In this document: positions 61,904 to 64,000 of the stretch, piece after piece
Position numbering within the stretch: the stretch's first letter is position 1
Layout: the number at the start of each line of letters is the position of its first letter
DNA from: Rivihabitans pingtungensis
GTDB lineage: Bacteria > Pseudomonadota > Gammaproteobacteria > Burkholderiales > Aquaspirillaceae
Direction of reading: 5' to 3'
Assembly: GCF_003201855.1 (NCBI RefSeq)
Contig: NZ_QJKI01000007.1
Location: 1-64,000 of the forward strand
DNA length: 64,000 nt
The notes under the pieces: generated by a model
Told to the model about the DNA's origin: nothing
The model's database searches: none
Seen by the model: the letters and a program-made list of their open reading frames with translations, nothing else
Translations under genes and position numbers: made by a program

Positions 61904-63427
61904 TCAGATAAGCAGCTCGCGGTGCGCCTTATCCACCTTGCACTCAAAGGTCTTGCTCACCTGGCCGTGGTCGTCCACGCTTTCCAGCCGCACATCAAAG
62001 CCCCACAGCCGGCCGATATGCTTGAGCACTTCGTCGGCGCTATTGGGTTCCAGCGGCCGGCGGTTGTGCTGGGTGTGGCGCAGGGTCAGGCTGCGGTCGC
62101 CGCGCACGTCCACCGACCACACCTGGATATTCGGCTCGCGCGAGCCCAGGTTGTACTGCTCGGCCAGCGTTTGCCGCACCTGGCGATAGCCGCTTTCGTC
62201 GTGAATCGCCGGCACATAGAGTTTGTCTTCGCGGTCGTCGTCGCGCACGGCAAACAAGCGGAAGTCGCGCATCAGCTTGGGCGACAGATATTGCGAGATA
62301 AAGCTCTCGTCCTTGAAGTTGCGCATGGCAAAGTCCAGCGTCGGCAACCAGGGCCGGCCGGCAATATCCGGAAACCATTCGCGGTCTTCGGCGGTGGGCG
62401 CTTGGCAGATGCGGCGGATGTCCTGATACATGGCAAAGCCCAGCGCATAGGGGTTGATGCCGGAGTACCAGCGGCTGGTCACGGGCGGCTGGTACACCAC
62501 ATTGGTGTGCGACTGCAAAAATTCCACCATGAAGCCGTCGGTGCACAGGCCTTTTTCGTATAGCCGGTTCAGCAGGGTGTAATGCCAGAAGGTGGCCCAG
62601 CCTTCGTTCATCACCTGGGTTTGCCGCTGCGGATAAAAATACTGCGCCACCTTGCGCACGATGCGCACCACCTCGCGTTGCCAGGGCTCCAGCAGCGGGG
62701 CGGATTTTTCGATGAAGTACAGCAGGTTTTCTTGTGGTTCCGCCGGAAAACGCACCGGTTCGCTGTCTTCGCCGTTGGCCTGGCGGCGCGGAATGGTGCG
62801 CCACAGGTCGTTGATTTGCAGTTGCTGATGTTCCTCGCGCTCGCGTTGGCGCAGTTTTTCCTGCGCCAGCGACAGCTTGGCCGGGCGCTTGTAGCGGTCC
62901 ACGCCGTAGTTCATCAGCGCATGGCAAGAATCCAGCAGCATTTCCACCGCATCAAAGCCATAACGCTCTTCGCATTGGCTGAGGTAGTCGCGGGCAAACA
63001 CCAGGTAATCAATGATGGCCGAGGCGTCGGTCCAGGTGCGGAACAGATAATTGCCCTTGAAAAAACTGTTGTGGCCATAGGCGGCGTGGGCAATCACCAG
63101 CGCCTGCATGGTCATCGAGTTTTCTTCCATCAGATACGAAATGCACGGATTGGAGTTGATCACAATCTCGTAAGCCAGGCCCATCTGGCCGCGCTTGTAG
63201 CTTTTTTCGGTGGAGACAAACTGCTTGCCAAAGCTCCAGTGGTGATAGTTCACCGGCATGCCGACCGACGAATAGGCGTCCATCATCTGCTCGGCGGTGA
63301 TGATTTCCAGCTGGTTGGGGTAGATGTCCAGCCCATATTCGCCCACGGCGATGTCGTGAATGGCCCGGTCGTAGGTTTCGATCAGCTCGAAAGTCCATTC
63401 CGAGCCGGTGGAGATCGGGGTGGCCAT
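61904..63427 (-). CDS. ycgB: SpoVR family protein
   Basis: 507 residues from MATPISTGSEWTFELIETYD, with AGGAGG before the ATG. Family features: QLEIITAEQMMDAYSSVGMP, HHWSFGKQF, HAAYGHNSFFKGNYLF, VMNEGWATFWHYTLLNRLYE and NPYALGFAMYQDIRRIC, with the HAAYGH and NEGWA segments close to a metalloprotein-like site. In proteobacteria spoVR/ycgB lies with the serine-kinase gene prkA (yeaG) and yeaH, a stationary-phase and nutrient-stress module of unclear mechanism. Here yeaH is directly upstream; prkA would lie beyond the window. Confidence 0.93.
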   Translation of the reverse strand: MATPISTGSEWTFELIETYDRAIHDIAVGEYGLDIYPNQLEIITAEQMMDAYSSVGMPVNYHHWSFGKQFVSTEKSYKRGQMGLAYEIVINSNPCISYLMEENSMTMQALVIAHAAYGHNSFFKGNYLFRTWTDASAIIDYLVFARDYLSQCEERYGFDAVEMLLDSCHALMNYGVDRYKRPAKLSLAQEKLRQREREEHQQLQINDLWRTIPRRQANGEDSEPVRFPAEPQENLLYFIEKSAPLLEPWQREVVRIVRKVAQYFYPQRQTQVMNEGWATFWHYTLLNRLYEKGLCTDGFMVEFLQSHTNVVYQPPVTSRWYSGINPYALGFAMYQDIRRICQAPTAEDREWFPDIAGRPWLPTLDFAMRNFKDESFISQYLSPKLMRDFRLFAVRDDDREDKLYVPAIHDESGYRQVRQTLAEQYNLGSREPNIQVWSVDVRGDRSLTLRHTQHNRRPLEPNSADEVLKHIGRLWGFDVRLESVDDHGQVSKTFECKVDKAHRELLI

Positions 63428-63462
63428 GATGCATCCTCCTTGAGGGTCGCTGCGCCTGGCGT

Positions 63463-64000
63463 TCAGGCGGGTTCGCGGCCCGTGCTGGGCTGACGTTTGA
63501 ACAACTCGCGGAACACCGGGTAGATATCCGCCACATTGCGGATTTTCTGCATGGCGAACTGCGGATGGCCGGCCTGCACGCGCAGGTATTCGTACCACAG
63601 GTTTTGCGGCTCGCCCTCGGTGATTTCGATATAGGCGAAGTACTGCACCAGCGGCAGCAGCTGGGTGTCCAGCAGTTGGCCGCAATTGGCCGAATCGCTG
63701 TCCCAGTTGTCGCCGTCCGAGGCTTGCGCCGCGTAGATATTCCATTCATCGGTGGGGTAGCGCTGCTGGATGATGTCGCGCATCAGCACCAGCGCCGACG
63801 ACACCACCGTGCCGCCCGACTCGCGCGAGTGAAAGAAATTTTCTTCGTCCACCTCCATGGCGCTGGTGTGGTGGCGGATGAACACCAGCTCGATCTTGTC
63901 GTAGCTCTTTTGCAAGAACAGATACAACAGAATGAAAAAGCGCTTGGCGATGTCTTTTTTGGCTTCGTCCATCGAGCCGGACACGTCCATGATGCAGAAC
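63463..64000 (-). CDS. yeaH: YeaH/YhbH family protein (DUF444), 5' end outside the window
   Basis: The C-terminal 179 residues are visible. They open with [20 protein letters not shown], the MIDAS-like DxSGS motif of a von Willebrand A-type domain, followed by [20 protein letters not shown] and a serine/threonine-rich [12 protein letters not shown]. The gene continues past 64000; full-length members have about 420 residues, so about 240 are missing. It is 35 bp ahead of spoVR on the same strand, the usual prkA-yeaH-spoVR operon. Confidence 0.93.
   Translation of the reverse strand, partial: FCIMDVSGSMDEAKKDIAKRFFILLYLFLQKSYDKIELVFIRHHTSAMEVDEENFFHSRESGGTVVSSALVLMRDIIQQRYPTDEWNIYAAQASDGDNWDSDSANCGQLLDTQLLPLVQYFAYIEITEGEPQNLWYEYLRVQAGHPQFAMQKIRNVADIYPVFRELFKRQPSTGREPA

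Overview
This is a GC-rich bacterial chromosome segment from a Gram-negative betaproteobacterium. The evidence is an ordinary housekeeping set (aroA, cmk, rpsA, ihfB, rimO, mpl, rnr, ppk, metE), a PhaR/phasin polyhydroxyalkanoate pair, a cyd operon carrying the beta/gamma-proteobacterial small subunits CydP and CydX, and 20-bp ATTCCC-N8-GGGAAT hairpins of the type called dRS3 in Neisseria. Neisseriales (Chromobacteriaceae-like) is my best guess. No rRNA gene is present, so the placement is an inference.

Layout. 1-4650: an IS5-family end and two small repeats, then aroA divergent from cmk-rpsA-ihfB. 4750-7430: a mini-island of Mu-like phage parts (XhlA-like and holin-like proteins, Mor activator, divergent S24 repressor), followed by a decayed IS5-family element that landed in an older palindromic repeat. 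7500-13600: an RTX repeat protein, an MFS transporter, hslR-FAH hydrolase, an M14 carboxypeptidase and phasin. 14100-21950: phaR, rimO, mpl, a glycosyltransferase, an MFS/AraC divergent pair, a methyltransferase-like protein and tRNA-Leu(UAA). 22000-29000: a chemoreceptor and the complete cyd operon (cydP-cydA-cydB-nifX-like-cydX-ybgE), read from a sigma-54 type promoter, with a divergent sigma-54 activator carrying a cysteine-rich PAS domain. 29000-37900: a cysteine hydrolase, a GlxA-type regulator, a 1451-residue PhnD/PAS/GAF/GGDEF/EAL sensor, a second chemoreceptor and cysM. 37900-42350: a deoxyribosyltransferase-like + repeat protein preceded by a 29-codon ORF, then rnr and two identical tRNA-Leu(CAG) genes. 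42500-50000: an EamA exporter, creA, metR/metE and a second RTX protein. 50500-55200: an HhH protein, yggX, ppk and an amino-acid permease. 55200-60300: iron uptake (tonB-exbB-exbD, catecholate receptor, PKHD hydroxylase) with two Fur-box-like sites. 60450-64000: an unknown two-gene unit whose first gene has a frameshift ahead of a glycine-zipper tail, then spoVR and the start-truncated yeaH gene.

The most distinctive non-coding structure is a family of about twelve palindromic elements (roughly 80-120 bp, ends TAAGmGCCGCTCACAAAAC) scattered between genes. In three places the repeat end itself supplies the stop codon of the neighbouring gene. The most interesting coding features are the sigma-54 cyd regulon with its NifX-like member, the ASK1-like signalling protein, the frameshifted glycine-zipper gene with its partner, and the compact phage regulation-lysis remnant.
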